A stretch of DNA of 64,000 nucleotides from Bacteroidota bacterium (lineage in GTDB: Bacteria > Bacteroidota > Bacteroidia > Bacteroidales > FEN-979): contig JAPLDI010000003.1 of NCBI GenBank assembly GCA_026391795.1, forward strand, positions 1 through 64,000, read 5' to 3'. Positions within the stretch are counted from its first letter, which is position 1; the number at the start of each line of letters is the position of its first letter. The position numbers and the translations under genes were made by a program. The notes under the pieces are model-generated. The model did not search any database and was not told the DNA's origin. It saw nothing but the letters and a program-made list of their open reading frames with translations. Below, in pieces: positions 50,527-59,762 of the stretch.

Positions 50527-53043
50527 CTAGTGCTTTTTCCCTAACGCTTTCTTTATCGACAGATAATCCAGGTAATAGATCACCCTCACAGAGAAGCTGT
50601 TTGTTTGGGGCGACCTGAGGGTTGTGCCGAGGTTGTTCCAGTAGTCACAGCTTACAGCCTGATCCAACGTATTGATAATATTCTTCCAGACAAAACTCAG
50701 CTCGCTGCCCGGGGCAAAATACCATACAAACTGCAGGTCGGCTGTAAAGGCATTGAAATTTATATCGTGATTCTGGCTATAATTGCTGTTGTCGAGTTTG
50801 CCATTGAAATTCAACGTGTAATAATCAAGATATTTTGCTGTTGACCAGTAGTGCCGTGCCCGAAGCGACAGGGAGGCTTTGGTGTTGAAAATGTACTTTA
50901 CAGTCAGAATATTATTGATGGTGCTCACATCCCGCCTTCCGAAATAGGTAGTGAGGTTATTGAGTGAATCAATCACCGTATTCACCCAGCCATAGTTGTT
51001 CAGGTTTTTATCATAGCCCGTGGTCAGGGAGATCATAAAACGATCCGAAAAGCGTATCCGCGGCGTCAGGGTGACTGTGTAATGAAAATTATGATCGGAA
51101 GGGGAATTCATTGCATACAGGTTTACCCCGATGCGAAATGGTTTCCGGTTATTGGTTCCCATGCCATAGGTGAATGAATAATATAGCGGCCGCTTATAAA
51201 CCCATCCCCAGGTACGGGGTTCATAATAATCGTGAAACCCCCAGGGAAAGAGCGAGGCTTCAATATAGGTTGTCCAGAAATTCTTATAAGAGGTGGTGTT
51301 GTCGGCCATGATCTGAAACCCTTCAAAGGCGTAAGGTTTGTACAGGGTCAGATACGTCAGAATGAATTCGCTCCGGTTGGTCAGGATCTTCCCCACCGGG
51401 TCGAGCACGTTCCAATACAGTTTTGCCTGGTTGACCGCCTCATTGTTGTTGGTGAGGAACCCCATGTCGTTCGGGTCATAATGGTTGTCGATCTCTTCCC
51501 TGACAAACTGGAACTGGAACTTTCCGCCGGTTTTCAGCAGGGCCAGCGTGATGTCGTGACCGAAATCGGGTTCGGCGGTGTTCTGATACTTCTGGCTGAT
51601 ATTCAGCCGGCCGAAAATTGCATAGACCGCTTTCTTGTTATATATCTGGGTCTCCACGCCGGTAACATTGGCGGAATATTGGTCATCAGGGGTCCAGTAG
51701 TTGGTGTTGATCAGGGTAATGTAGGAGTTGTGTTTCAGGTTCTGGTCGATGACCAGGACATTGTAGTTGGTAAATGGCTGAGTAGAGACTTTCCGCGTTG
51801 CCCCGGTAATGGTATCTTCAAGCCTGGCCCAGGTATTGGTCGTCATGGCGTTGAAAAAGCCGATGCCGAGCCCTTTTGAATTCCTTCCGGAGATCTTGGT
51901 TGCATTGATGATCCTTGTTTCATCCGGGTTATCGGAAATCCTCTCATTTGCTTTCAGACTGTCGTATGGCGCAAGATAATTCCTCGGCATACTGCCGACC
52001 CTCCGTGTATAAAAGATGCCGCATTTGTTAAAGAGTTCGGTGGCTTCGGTAAAGAACTGCCGTCGTTCGTCATAGTGTACCTCAAAAGGGGTCAGGTTCA
52101 GGATCTGGTCATCCGACTGCACCTGGCCGAAATCGGGGATCAGCATCATATCAAGCGTATAGCTTTCGTTGATCCCGTAACGCAGGTCTAGTCCCCCGCG
52201 GAGGATATAGGACCAGTTTTTACTCTCCGGGGTCTTTTCCACATACCCTGAAATGTAGGGTGAAAAAGAGAGCCGCACCGGGGGCCGTACATTGTGCATG
52301 CCTTCAAGCCTGCCATAATATCCGAAGATGTTGTTATCCTTGTTATCCACCCACGACCAGGTTGACCATTCGTTTTTCCGGTGGAAATTCCTCCACATGT
52401 TGAATCCCCAGACCTGGTTCTCGACCTTCGGGAACCGTAAGGCCGAATAGGGGAATTTCACCTCTGCCACCCAGCCTTTATCCGTTATTTTACAGGCATT
52501 CTCCCACACTGCATCCCAGGTGATATCAACCCCTACAGCTGAATACTTGCAATCGTTCTGAAGCCCGGCCGGGGTGACCTTGAATTCAAACATGTTCAAT
52601 CCGTCATTGTAAGGAAGTATGTCGAACGAAATGTAGTCGGTGGTCAGGCTCTCAACCTCATCCCTTCTTCCCATCTCCTTGCAGATACTGTCGGGATGAG
52701 GATCGTACATGATGGCAAAGACATACAATGCTTCGTCATCGTAAGCGAACCGGACTTCGGTCGATACCGGTGGAACCGTTCCGTTCCGGGGACCGTATTC
52801 CACAAAATTTTCGGCTACCGGACAATCTTTCCAGAAGGACTCGTCCATAATGGCGTCAATTTTGGGAGGAGTAGAGACCCGGATGGCATGGATGCTTTTC
52901 TTTGCCCTGAAAAGGCTGTCGGCAAATGAAGGCTGATGTTGGGCGACCCCGTAGCTGATCGTACACGAGAAAAAGAAGAAGACGAGAATAGCAGGCAAAA
53001 AACAGGCTCTTTTCATTTCGTTGCACGGAGTCGCCTCTTTCAT
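50527..53043 (-). CDS. DUF5916 outer-membrane protein with CBM9-like N-terminus
   Basis: An 838-residue protein: signal peptide (MKRACFLPAILVFFFFSC... region), an N-terminal CBM9-like domain (about 50-250; TPPKIDAIMDESFWKDCPVAENF, RFAYDDEALYVFAIMYDPHP) and a C-terminal DUF5916 beta-barrel (about 265-838) ending in repeated aromatic strands. The family is widespread in Bacteroidota and usually annotated as carbohydrate-binding family 9 protein; its role is not settled. Near-duplicate starts at 53043 and 53016 (MKRACFL) are possible. Its stop codon directly touches the heptamer array. Confidence 0.85.
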   Translation of the reverse strand: MKEATPCNEMKRACFLPAILVFFFFSCTISYGVAQHQPSFADSLFRAKKSIHAIRVSTPPKIDAIMDESFWKDCPVAENFVEYGPRNGTVPPVSTEVRFAYDDEALYVFAIMYDPHPDSICKEMGRRDEVESLTTDYISFDILPYNDGLNMFEFKVTPAGLQNDCKYSAVGVDITWDAVWENACKITDKGWVAEVKFPYSALRFPKVENQVWGFNMWRNFHRKNEWSTWSWVDNKDNNIFGYYGRLEGMHNVRPPVRLSFSPYISGYVEKTPESKNWSYILRGGLDLRYGINESYTLDMMLIPDFGQVQSDDQILNLTPFEVHYDERRQFFTEATELFNKCGIFYTRRVGSMPRNYLAPYDSLKANERISDNPDETRIINATKISGRNSKGLGIGFFNAMTTNTWARLEDTITGATRKVSTQPFTNYNVLVIDQNLKHNSYITLINTNYWTPDDQYSANVTGVETQIYNKKAVYAIFGRLNISQKYQNTAEPDFGHDITLALLKTGGKFQFQFVREEIDNHYDPNDMGFLTNNNEAVNQAKLYWNVLDPVGKILTNRSEFILTYLTLYKPYAFEGFQIMADNTTSYKNFWTTYIEASLFPWGFHDYYEPRTWGWVYKRPLYYSFTYGMGTNNRKPFRIGVNLYAMNSPSDHNFHYTVTLTPRIRFSDRFMISLTTGYDKNLNNYGWVNTVIDSLNNLTTYFGRRDVSTINNILTVKYIFNTKASLSLRARHYWSTAKYLDYYTLNFNGKLDNSNYSQNHDINFNAFTADLQFVWYFAPGSELSFVWKNIINTLDQAVSCDYWNNLGTTLRSPQTNSFSVRVIYYLDYLSIKKALGKKH

Positions 53044-53170
53044 CAGGCATAAGATTTATCAAAAAAATAAAAATCACCTGAAAGTACAAATTTTATTCTG
53101 CATAATGACTGCAATCCTCGACCAATGTTACAGCTGGCGTGATTAATGGAAAGAAGGAAATCGGAAAGAC

Positions 53171-54136
53171 TCAGGAATATCTCTTCAGGAAATCAGCGTA
53201 GGTGCTTTCAATCCCTTCGCGCAGTTGAATGCCGGGTGTGAATCCCAGTTGGGTGAGCCGTGTAACATCGAGCAGTTTCCGGAAGGTTCCGTCGGGTTTG
53301 GATTCGTCAAAAACCAGCTTTCCCTTGTAACCGATAACATCACGGATCATTTCAGCCAGGCCTCTAATGCTGATGTCTTTGCCCCAACCGATGTTGACGA
53401 ACTGGTTCCCGTCATAGGTTTCCATCAGGAAAACCACGGCCGCAGCAAGATCGTCAGCATGCATGAATTCCCGCAAGGGGGCCCCCGAGCCCCAGATGAT
53501 CACTTCAGGGAGATCCGACACCCTGGCCTCATGGAATTTCCGGATGAGGGCCGGGAAAACGTGTGAATTCTGAAGATCGTAATTGTCGTTCGGCCCATAG
53601 AGATTTGTAGGCATGACCGAAATGAATTTTGTTCCATACTGAATGTTGTAACTCTCGCAGAGCTTCAGCCCTGCGATTTTTGCAATAGCATAAGGCTCAT
53701 TGGTATATTCAAGCGAACCCGTCAGCAGGTACTCTTCTTTGATGGGCTGCGGCGCGTTTTTGGGATAGATGCACGAACTGCCCAGGAAAAGGAGTTTCTT
53801 CACGCCGACAAGGTAGGAGTTGTGGATAACATTGTTCTGAAGAACCAGGTTATCGTAAAGAAACTCTCCCCGGTAGATATTGTTTGCAACGATCCCGCCG
53901 ACTTTAGCTGCTGCGAAGAAAACATAGTCTGGCCTTTCGTCATTAAACAAAGCGGTACATGCCCTGGAATCCATGAGGTCAACGCAGATATACCGGACAG
54001 ATCCCGGGTTCTCGGGAACCTTCCGGTTGTATGTTCCGGTCAGGTTTTTGAATCCCTGCTTTACCAGGCTCCTGAGGATTGCACTCCCCACCATTCCTGC
54101 TGCACCGGCAACCAGTATTTTATCCGTCTTATTCAT
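53171..54136 (-). CDS. fcl: GDP-L-fucose synthase
   Basis: A 321-residue extended SDR that converts GDP-4-keto-6-deoxymannose to GDP-L-fucose by epimerisation and NADPH reduction. [10 protein letters not shown] (11-20) binds the cofactor, and the catalytic Ser-Tyr-Lys appear in LGSSCIYP and [29 protein letters not shown] and [16 protein letters not shown] are family hallmarks. It overlaps the end of gmd by 8 nt and they form a two-gene operon. No fucosyltransferase or polysaccharide cluster is adjacent. Confidence 0.95.
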   Translation of the reverse strand: MNKTDKILVAGAAGMVGSAILRSLVKQGFKNLTGTYNRKVPENPGSVRYICVDLMDSRACTALFNDERPDYVFFAAAKVGGIVANNIYRGEFLYDNLVLQNNVIHNSYLVGVKKLLFLGSSCIYPKNAPQPIKEEYLLTGSLEYTNEPYAIAKIAGLKLCESYNIQYGTKFISVMPTNLYGPNDNYDLQNSHVFPALIRKFHEARVSDLPEVIIWGSGAPLREFMHADDLAAAVVFLMETYDGNQFVNIGWGKDISIRGLAEMIRDVIGYKGKLVFDESKPDGTFRKLLDVTRLTQLGFTPGIQLREGIESTYADFLKRYS

Positions 54137-55244
54137 AATAATTCTTTATATCAAAACCGCCTTCTTTCAGGTACTTGTCTTTTTTCATCAACAACAGATC
54201 GTGTGCCATCATGTCTTTGACCAGGGATTGCAAATCGTGTTCAGGGACCCATCCGAGTTTTTCTCTTGCTTTGGTTGCATCACCGATCAGCAGCTCAACT
54301 TCCGTAGGCCTGAAATAACGGGGGTCAACACGTACAACCACCGTCCCCGGCTGAAGCTGGTATTCAGGATTGAGGCACTCCCTGACAATTCCGGTCTCAT
54401 TCAAACCCTCTCCTGTAAAATCAATTCCGATCCCTACTTCTTTGAATGACATCCGCACAAAGTCGCGGACTTCAGTGGTAACGCCGGTGGCAATCACATA
54501 ATCATCCGGTGTATCCTGCTGCAACATAAGGTACATCGCCTTCACATAATCCTTGGCATGACCCCAGTCACGTTTTGCTGAAAGGTTACCCAGATGGATG
54601 GTATCCTGAAGGCCCATGGAAATTTTTGCCACAGCCCGGGTAATTTTACGGGTGACAAAGGTTTCGCCCCGGATCGGGGATTCGTGATTGAAGAGGATCC
54701 CGTTACAGGCGAACATGTTGTATGCTTCCCGGAAATTGACCACGATCCAATAGCCATAGAGCTTGGCAACGGCATAAGGGGACCGCGGGCAGAAGGGTGT
54801 TTTTTCTGTCTGGGGAAACTCCTGTGCATTGCCGTACAACTCGCTGGTGGAGGCCTGGTAGAATTTAGTCTTTTTCGTGAGGTTCAGCAACCGGATCGCT
54901 TCGAGCAAACGCAAAGTGCCGACAGCATCTGCGTTGGCAGTGTATTCGGCGGTATCGAAACTCACCTGTACATGCGACATGGCAGCGATGTTGTAGATCT
55001 CATCCGGCTGGGTCTCCTGTACAATCCGGATCAGGTTTGTAGAATCAGTCATGTCGCCGTAATGCAGAAAGAAATGCTTGTTGCTGGCAAACGGATCCTG
55101 GTAGAGGTGATCGATGCGGTCGGTATTAAAAAGGGAAGATCTTCTTTTAACACCGTGAACAATATATCCGAGCTTCAACAGGTATTCCGAAAGGTAGGCT
55201 CCATCCTGCCCGGTTACTCCGGTAATCAGTGCGACTTTTGCCAT
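54129..55244 (-). CDS. gmd: GDP-mannose 4,6-dehydratase
   Basis: A 371-residue SDR for the first step from GDP-mannose to GDP-L-fucose. The cofactor motif is [16 protein letters not shown], and family hallmarks are [18 protein letters not shown], the QASTSELYG, and [12 protein letters not shown] with the catalytic Tyr and Lys. [14 protein letters not shown] and [21 protein letters not shown] are also typical. It is first in the gmd-fcl operon. A -7 element TAATTTTG lies at 55294-55301. Confidence 0.95.
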   Translation of the reverse strand: MAKVALITGVTGQDGAYLSEYLLKLGYIVHGVKRRSSLFNTDRIDHLYQDPFASNKHFFLHYGDMTDSTNLIRIVQETQPDEIYNIAAMSHVQVSFDTAEYTANADAVGTLRLLEAIRLLNLTKKTKFYQASTSELYGNAQEFPQTEKTPFCPRSPYAVAKLYGYWIVVNFREAYNMFACNGILFNHESPIRGETFVTRKITRAVAKISMGLQDTIHLGNLSAKRDWGHAKDYVKAMYLMLQQDTPDDYVIATGVTTEVRDFVRMSFKEVGIGIDFTGEGLNETGIVRECLNPEYQLQPGTVVVRVDPRYFRPTEVELLIGDATKAREKLGWVPEHDLQSLVKDMMAHDLLLMKKDKYLKEGGFDIKNYYE

Positions 55245-55293
55245 GGCGGTTTTTTTGTGTTATACTTACTGAATGTACCTCATTCCCCTATTG

Positions 55294-55301
55294 CAAAATT
55301 A
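55294..55301 (-). promoter_or_regulatory. -7 element (TAATTTTG) of gmd-fcl
   Basis: TAATTTTG on the minus strand fits TAnnTTTG and lies 50 nt before the gmd start. No clear -33 element. Confidence 0.45.
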
Positions 55302-55339
55302 ACCTTTTGGGCTGAGTATGAATGCAGATTTGCAGAAAA

Positions 55340-55370
55340 TTTGCGGGATTGGGGAGAATCTCTATATTTG
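55340..55370 (+). promoter_or_regulatory. Consensus Bacteroidetes promoter of the YiiX-like gene
   Basis: TTTG (55340-55343), a 19-nt spacer and TATATTTG (55363-55370) exactly match the consensus. The start codon at 55407 leaves a leader of about 30 nt. Confidence 0.75.
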
Positions 55371-55406
55371 TTATTACGATTGATCATTCACTGATCCTGC
55401 TGCACG

Positions 55407-56075
55407 ATGTTAGTATACATCTTTCCCTCCGGGATGAATCTTTTCGGAAGATCCTGGATCCTGCTCGTTGCATCTCTGGCTTTTATTTTCGGGACCGGCA
55501 TGGATACTGCAGATAACCGTGCCCTGTATGATCAGCAGGTTGACTGGATGCTGAAGCACATCACCTTTAAAACCGGGGACCTCGTCTTCCGCAGAGGAAA
55601 AAGTGCGGCAAGCCAGGCCGTTCTTCTGACCGACCAGAATTCATGCTATTCCCATGTCGGCATCCTCAGCATTGTGAAGGGGAGGTGCTTTGTGATCCAT
55701 TCCGTTCCGTATGAGGAAGGAAACGGGAACGATGAGATGAAGTGCGAAAGACTTGAATCCTTTCTCTCCTTTGAAAAAGCATCCCGTGCAGCCGTTTACC
55801 GCGTCAGGCAAATGAGTGATGCAGATTTGATAAAAGCGGTGGAATGGGCAAGAAGGGCTTTCGATTCAAGGGTAAAATTCGACGCCGACTATAATTTGCT
55901 TTCGGATGATAAACTTTACTGCACCGAACTTATCTGGAAGAGTTTCCTCGCAGCCGGAACAGACCTGGTAGGGAAAAGGTTCGACGACCTGAACATTCCG
56001 CTGAAGGGCGGCAGGTATATTTTTCCCGGCCGGTTGATCATGAATCCTTTACTGGTAAAAATACACTCTTTATAA
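55407..56075 (+). CDS. YiiX/YebB-like permuted NlpC/P60 cysteine hydrolase
   Basis: A 222-residue exported protein with an N-terminal hydrophobic segment (SWILLVASLAFIFGTGMD) and a permuted papain-like fold: FKTGDLVFRRGKSAASQAV, catalytic His in CYSHVGIL and catalytic Cys in LYCTELIWKSF. This reversed His-then-Cys order marks the YiiX-like group, thought to be peptidoglycan or lipid-directed hydrolases. ATG 55434 is an alternative start. A strong consensus promoter precedes it, and a small lipoprotein gene follows 27 nt on. Confidence 0.85.
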   Translation: MLVYIFPSGMNLFGRSWILLVASLAFIFGTGMDTADNRALYDQQVDWMLKHITFKTGDLVFRRGKSAASQAVLLTDQNSCYSHVGILSIVKGRCFVIHSVPYEEGNGNDEMKCERLESFLSFEKASRAAVYRVRQMSDADLIKAVEWARRAFDSRVKFDADYNLLSDDKLYCTELIWKSFLAAGTDLVGKRFDDLNIPLKGGRYIFPGRLIMNPLLVKIHSL

Positions 56076-56102
56076 ACCGATGTTAAACCAAAACCAAACG
56101 AC

Positions 56103-56510
56103 ATGAAAACTACAAAACTCTTCCTGGGCATTCTTCTTCTCGGAGGCCTTGTATTACTGAACTCATGCGGGGGCGGCAGCGCTGTTTCCCCTTCCTCTAC
56201 CGTGAAGGAATTTTCGAACAAAGTTGAAAAGGGCGACTTCGAAGGAGCTATGAAATGTATCGCCACAGACGGAAAACCCGTGGATAAAGAGGCACAGGGC
56301 AAACTGACCCTCTTATTGGGAATGGCCAAGGGAGAGGTTGACAAGAAAAAAGGCATTAAAAACATGGAAGTTCTGAGCGAAACCATCGAGCCTGACGGAA
56401 AAACGGCAACCGTTAAAATGAAATATACCTATGGCGACGGCACCAGTGCTGAAGAGACCAACAAACTGGTGATGGAAGAGGGAAAGTGGAAGCTTTCGAT
56501 ACAGAAATAA
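56103..56510 (+). CDS. DUF4878 lipoprotein
   Basis: A 135-residue lipoprotein (lipobox LLNSC, then GGGS linker) with one DUF4878 domain (about 34-133): SSTVKEFSNKVEKGDFEGAMKCI and a C-terminal EGKWKLSI strand, an NTF2-like fold. These are common periplasmic or outer-membrane proteins without a defined role. It is likely co-transcribed with the YiiX-like gene upstream. A perfect 40-bp palindrome follows. Confidence 0.85.
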   Translation: MKTTKLFLGILLLGGLVLLNSCGGGSAVSPSSTVKEFSNKVEKGDFEGAMKCIATDGKPVDKEAQGKLTLLLGMAKGEVDKKKGIKNMEVLSETIEPDGKTATVKMKYTYGDGTSAEETNKLVMEEGKWKLSIQK

Positions 56511-56522
56511 CAAGGCTCCCTT

Positions 56523-56562
56523 GCCTGCCTTGCCAGGGGCTTAAGCCCCTGGCAAGGCAGGC
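56523..56562. repeat. Perfect 40-bp palindrome
   Basis: Left half gcctgccttgccaggggctt and right half aagcccctggcaaggcaggc are exact reverse complements with no loop, followed by ttttg. It lies 12 nt past the DUF4878 stop and could terminate transcription. The core cttaag-centred caggggcttaagcccctg is a recurrent intergenic motif type. Confidence 0.92.
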
Positions 56563-56714
56563 TTTTGTGGCTCCATTCATTTTTCCTCATTTATCAACCT
56601 TTTTGCAATCAGATCCTCTTTTTTCCGTATCTTTATAAAATTCAGATACTAAAATAATTTTTTAGTAGTTTGTTAGCAGAAGGATTTAGTGTTAGACTGA
56701 TTAAAAGACAGAGA

Positions 56715-56912
56715 ATGAAAAAAGACGTATTGGAAAACAGGATGAATCTGGCAAATCACCAGTTAAAAGTTCCGCATGCAAAGTTACTGACAGGCTCCAT
56801 TCAAAATAAATATCCCGTTGTTCTCGACGGTGGAAAGACCATACTGTTCATCTCCGATAAAAGCAAGGAAGCTGAAACCATTAAACGTTATGAGGCGCGA
56901 AGAAAGCGTTAG
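56715..56912 (+). CDS. Small conserved-type hypothetical protein
   Basis: A 65-residue basic protein (MKKDVLENRMNLANHQLKVP...IKRYEARRKR). I do not recognise a family. No signal or TM segment. The frame can be read from 56670 using TTG but the ATG at 56715 is more likely. A short strand pattern (YPVVLDGGKTILFISDKSK) suggests a folded unit. Confidence that it is a gene is moderate. Confidence 0.5.
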   Translation: MKKDVLENRMNLANHQLKVPHAKLLTGSIQNKYPVVLDGGKTILFISDKSKEAETIKRYEARRKR

Positions 56913-57084
56913 CAGGTTTTCCTCTTTTTACACCCGGTGATTTTTATGGGATTGAGGGTTCGGAAGTTCATTATGTCCCCATTCCGGGAGTTCCACGACA
57001 TTTTCAGGGTGTTTACCGATTTTTTTAGGGGTCCTCCTGGATTTCTTTTAATTTTGGCGATCCTAACCCAAAAATTAAAATCCC

Positions 57085-58350
57085 ATGTTTAAAAATCTTT
57101 CCCGCCTGATGGTCGTGTACGCCACCATCCTGCTATTTGTTACATCCTCCTGTACCAACAACCAGAAACCCATGAACGCCGAAAACAAGGTTCCCGCCTT
57201 TGACCGCACAGGGATCGATTCAACTGTAAAACCCTGTGATGACTTTGATCAGTTTGCAAACGGAAACTGGAAGAAACACAACCCGATCCCGGCCACGGAA
57301 GGCGCCTGGGGTGCGTTTGGCGTTCTTGACAAAGAAACCCGTGAAGTAAAGATCAAGGGGATCGTGAAGGAGCTCCTTGACCAGAAGGATCTGAAAAAAG
57401 GAAGCGACGCCCAGCTCATTACCGATTATTATCATTCGTACATGGATACGGTAACCATTGAAAAACGCGGAATTTCGCCCATCCTCCCGATGGCGGATAA
57501 GATCAACGCGGTGAAGAATGTCCCGGAACTGATTGCACTGACTGGCGAACTTGCAAAAGTCGAAGTCGGGGGTCCGTTTATGATTTATGTGAGTGCCGAC
57601 GACCGTAAAAGCACGATGAATGCTGTTTTTATGGGACAAAGCGGGTTGTCGCTGGGCGACCGTAATTATTATGAGAACAAGGATTCGGCCATGGTAAGGA
57701 TCCGTGCGGAATTTGTAAAGCATGTCGATAAAATGTTCTCCATGACCGGATGGAAGGTGGCAGATCCCGGGAAGAAAATTCTTGACTTCGAGACCCGGCT
57801 TGCACTCATCCAGCTGAAGAATTTCGAAATGCGCGACCCTGTGAAGCTTTACAATAAAATTCCGTTTGCTGAACTTCAGAAGCTGGCACCGGGAATCAAC
57901 TGGACCGGTTATTATCAAAACTTCGGACTGACCCCCGACACCCTGATCATATGGAACAAAGAGTATTTAAAAAACCTGGACAAGCTGGTGAAAGAAACCC
58001 CGCTCGACAACCTTAAAACCTGGTACCTGTGGCAGCTCCTTACAGGCTTTGCCGGCGGCTTACCGGATCAGTTCCTCAAGGAGTCGTTTCACTTCTTCAA
58101 CACGGTCATGTACGGTGTAAAGGAACAGCGGCCGCGTGAAGAGCGCGCCATCATGAGTGTGAACCGCAGGCTGGGCATGCCCCTGGGAAAACTCTTTGCC
58201 GCCAAATATTTCCCCGAATCATCCAAGCAAAAAGTCGTCGCAATGATCGAGAACGTCAGGGCAGTATATGGCGAGCGCATCGAAAAACTCACCTGGATGA
58301 AGACTATTCATCCATCGATATCCGGCCTGACAAGCTGGTCGAAAACATGA
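57085..58350 (+). pseudogene. M13 (neprilysin/PepO-like) peptidase, N-terminal fragment
   Basis: A 421-residue fragment with a lipoprotein signal (TSSCTNN) and the M13 N-terminal domain: DFDQFANGNWKKHNPIP, MFMGQSGLSLGDRNYY-like region, RLALIQLKNFEMRDP and LGKLFAAKYFPESSKQKVVAMIENV. It should continue past RIEKLTWM into about 26 residues and a DYSS motif, but shifts frame and stops at SWSKT. The catalytic half is in the next frame. Together they form a disrupted gene. Confidence 0.8.
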
Positions 58351-59060
58351 TAAACATCAACCTGTGGGATCACAACGACAATATCGCGAAAGCCGGAAAA
58401 CCGGTTGACAAGTCGGAATGGATGCTGTCACCCCAGACCATAAATGCCTATAACAACTCAACAAACAACGAGATTGTCTTCCCTGCTGCCATTCTTCAGC
58501 CGCCCTTTTTCAATCCCGATGCCGACGATGCCATCAACTACGGGGCGATCATCAGTGTGATCGGTCACGAGATGACCCATGGCTTTGATGACAATGGCGC
58601 ACAGTACGATGGAAAAGGAAACCTGAGCAACTGGTGGGCGCCTGAAGATGCGAAAAATTTTGCAGCACTCGGCGATCGGCTGAAAGCCTATTTCAATGCC
58701 ATTGAGGTTACCAAAGGATTTCACATTGACGGGAAACTCACGGTGGGTGAAAACATTGCCGACCTGGGAGGACTAACACTGGGGTATTATGCCCTTGTGA
58801 AGTCGCTGGAAGGGAAGAAAGCGCCGGAGCCCATTGACGGTTTTACCTGGAAGCAGCGCTTTTTTCTTGGCTGGGCACAGGTCTGGCATGAAAACATGAC
58901 CAACGAAAGCCTGATCAACCAGGTACAGACCAACGAACATTCCCCGGCCCGCTGGCGCATCAACGCCACCCTGGCGCAGATGAAGGAATTTTCTGAGGCC
59001 TTTGGCTGTGCTACCGGGAAAATGGCTGTCGGAGATGCCGACCGCATCGTGATCTGGTAA
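58347..59060 (+). pseudogene. M13 peptidase, C-terminal catalytic fragment
   Basis: A 237-residue fragment in the +1 frame relative to the preceding one. It contains the zinc site GHEMTHGFDD (HExxH, residues 74-78) and GENIADLGGLT with the third zinc ligand Glu, plus the family end (NATLAQMKEFSEAFGCATG...DRIVIW). Reading this frame upstream of its ATG gives DEDYSSIDIRPDKLVENM, matching M13 sequence. About 26 residues between LTWM and DYSS are missing, so a roughly 80-nt deletion not divisible by three split the gene. Confidence 0.8.
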
Positions 59061-59073
59061 GAGAAATTTTCCC

Positions 59074-59081
59074 TATCTTTG
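59074..59081 (+). promoter_or_regulatory. -7 element (TATCTTTG) of the Cys-rich membrane protein gene
   Basis: TATCTTTG at 59074-59081 fits TAnnTTTG; the start codon is about 95 nt further on, giving a long leader. No clear -33 element. Confidence 0.45.
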
Positions 59082-59176
59082 TATTGGCTGTCAGGCTCTT
59101 CATTCATGGGAACCGGCTGACCAGACGGGAACGACGAAAACCGGGAACAGAGTAGTCCTATTAAACACCTCAGATT

Positions 59177-59557
59177 ATGCATCTCTTAGCAATCTCTTTA
59201 CTGTCAATCCTTGCAGGGACCCTGTTGCTTGTAAAATTCAAAAAGGAACCCCATGGTAAATTCTTCGCCTTTATCTCCTGGTTTTTTATCGTGGTGGGAT
59301 TTCTCCTGTTTCTCGTCTGCATTGCAGGAGGCATCTGCAAAATGAAACATCATTGTTCCGGCGATCAGCCCGGCTGCCCGCACGAGATGATGATGAAAGA
59401 GTGTACCCACGGAGGACACGCCGGTTTTTGCAGCCCGGAAGGCATGGGCAAGGGAATGTGTCCCAAACAACCCGGATGTATGCAGCACGACAGTGCGATG
59501 AAATGCTGCCCGAAACAGATGAAATGTGATTCGACAAAATGCCAGCATCCGAAATAA
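59177..59557 (+). CDS. Two-TM protein with Cys/His/Met-rich tail, probable metal binding
   Basis: A 126-residue protein. TM helices at about 3-19 and 30-51 are followed by a tail of about 73 residues with 11 Cys, 7 His and 9 Met, including HHCSGDQPGCPHEMMM, KCCPKQMKC and TKCQHP. Such composition fits binding of copper or another soft metal. No domain is recognised. The tail is on the periplasmic or cytosolic side depending on topology, which I cannot settle. A terminator with stem GGGAGGTC/GACCTCCC follows. Confidence 0.65.
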   Translation: MHLLAISLLSILAGTLLLVKFKKEPHGKFFAFISWFFIVVGFLLFLVCIAGGICKMKHHCSGDQPGCPHEMMMKECTHGGHAGFCSPEGMGKGMCPKQPGCMQHDSAMKCCPKQMKCDSTKCQHPK

Positions 59558-59648
59558 TAAACCGGCAACCGTTTTGTTCTCCTGTTTAGGATCATATCCT
59601 GAAGATAAAATCCGGTAAACAGGATTATCGGAATTCGAAAAATGCAAG

Positions 59649-59675
59649 GGGAGGTCAATAACGACCTCCCTTTTT
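59649..59675 (+). terminator. Rho-independent terminator
   Basis: Stem GGGAGGTC (59649-59656), loop aataac, GACCTCCC (59663-59670), then TTTTT. It is about 90 nt past the stop codon of the Cys-rich protein. Confidence 0.8.
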
Positions 59676-59762
59676 ATCAGGCATCCCTTATCCGCTCAAT
59701 TGTTGTATATTTATACTTTATGTGGCGTTCCCGGAGGATTGATTTTTTTGAATCTGATTTAA

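Noticed and set aside
57085-59060. Programmed frameshift joining the two M13 fragments
   Set aside because: About 26 conserved residues are missing at the junction and no slippery heptamer with structure was seen; a deletion explains it better.
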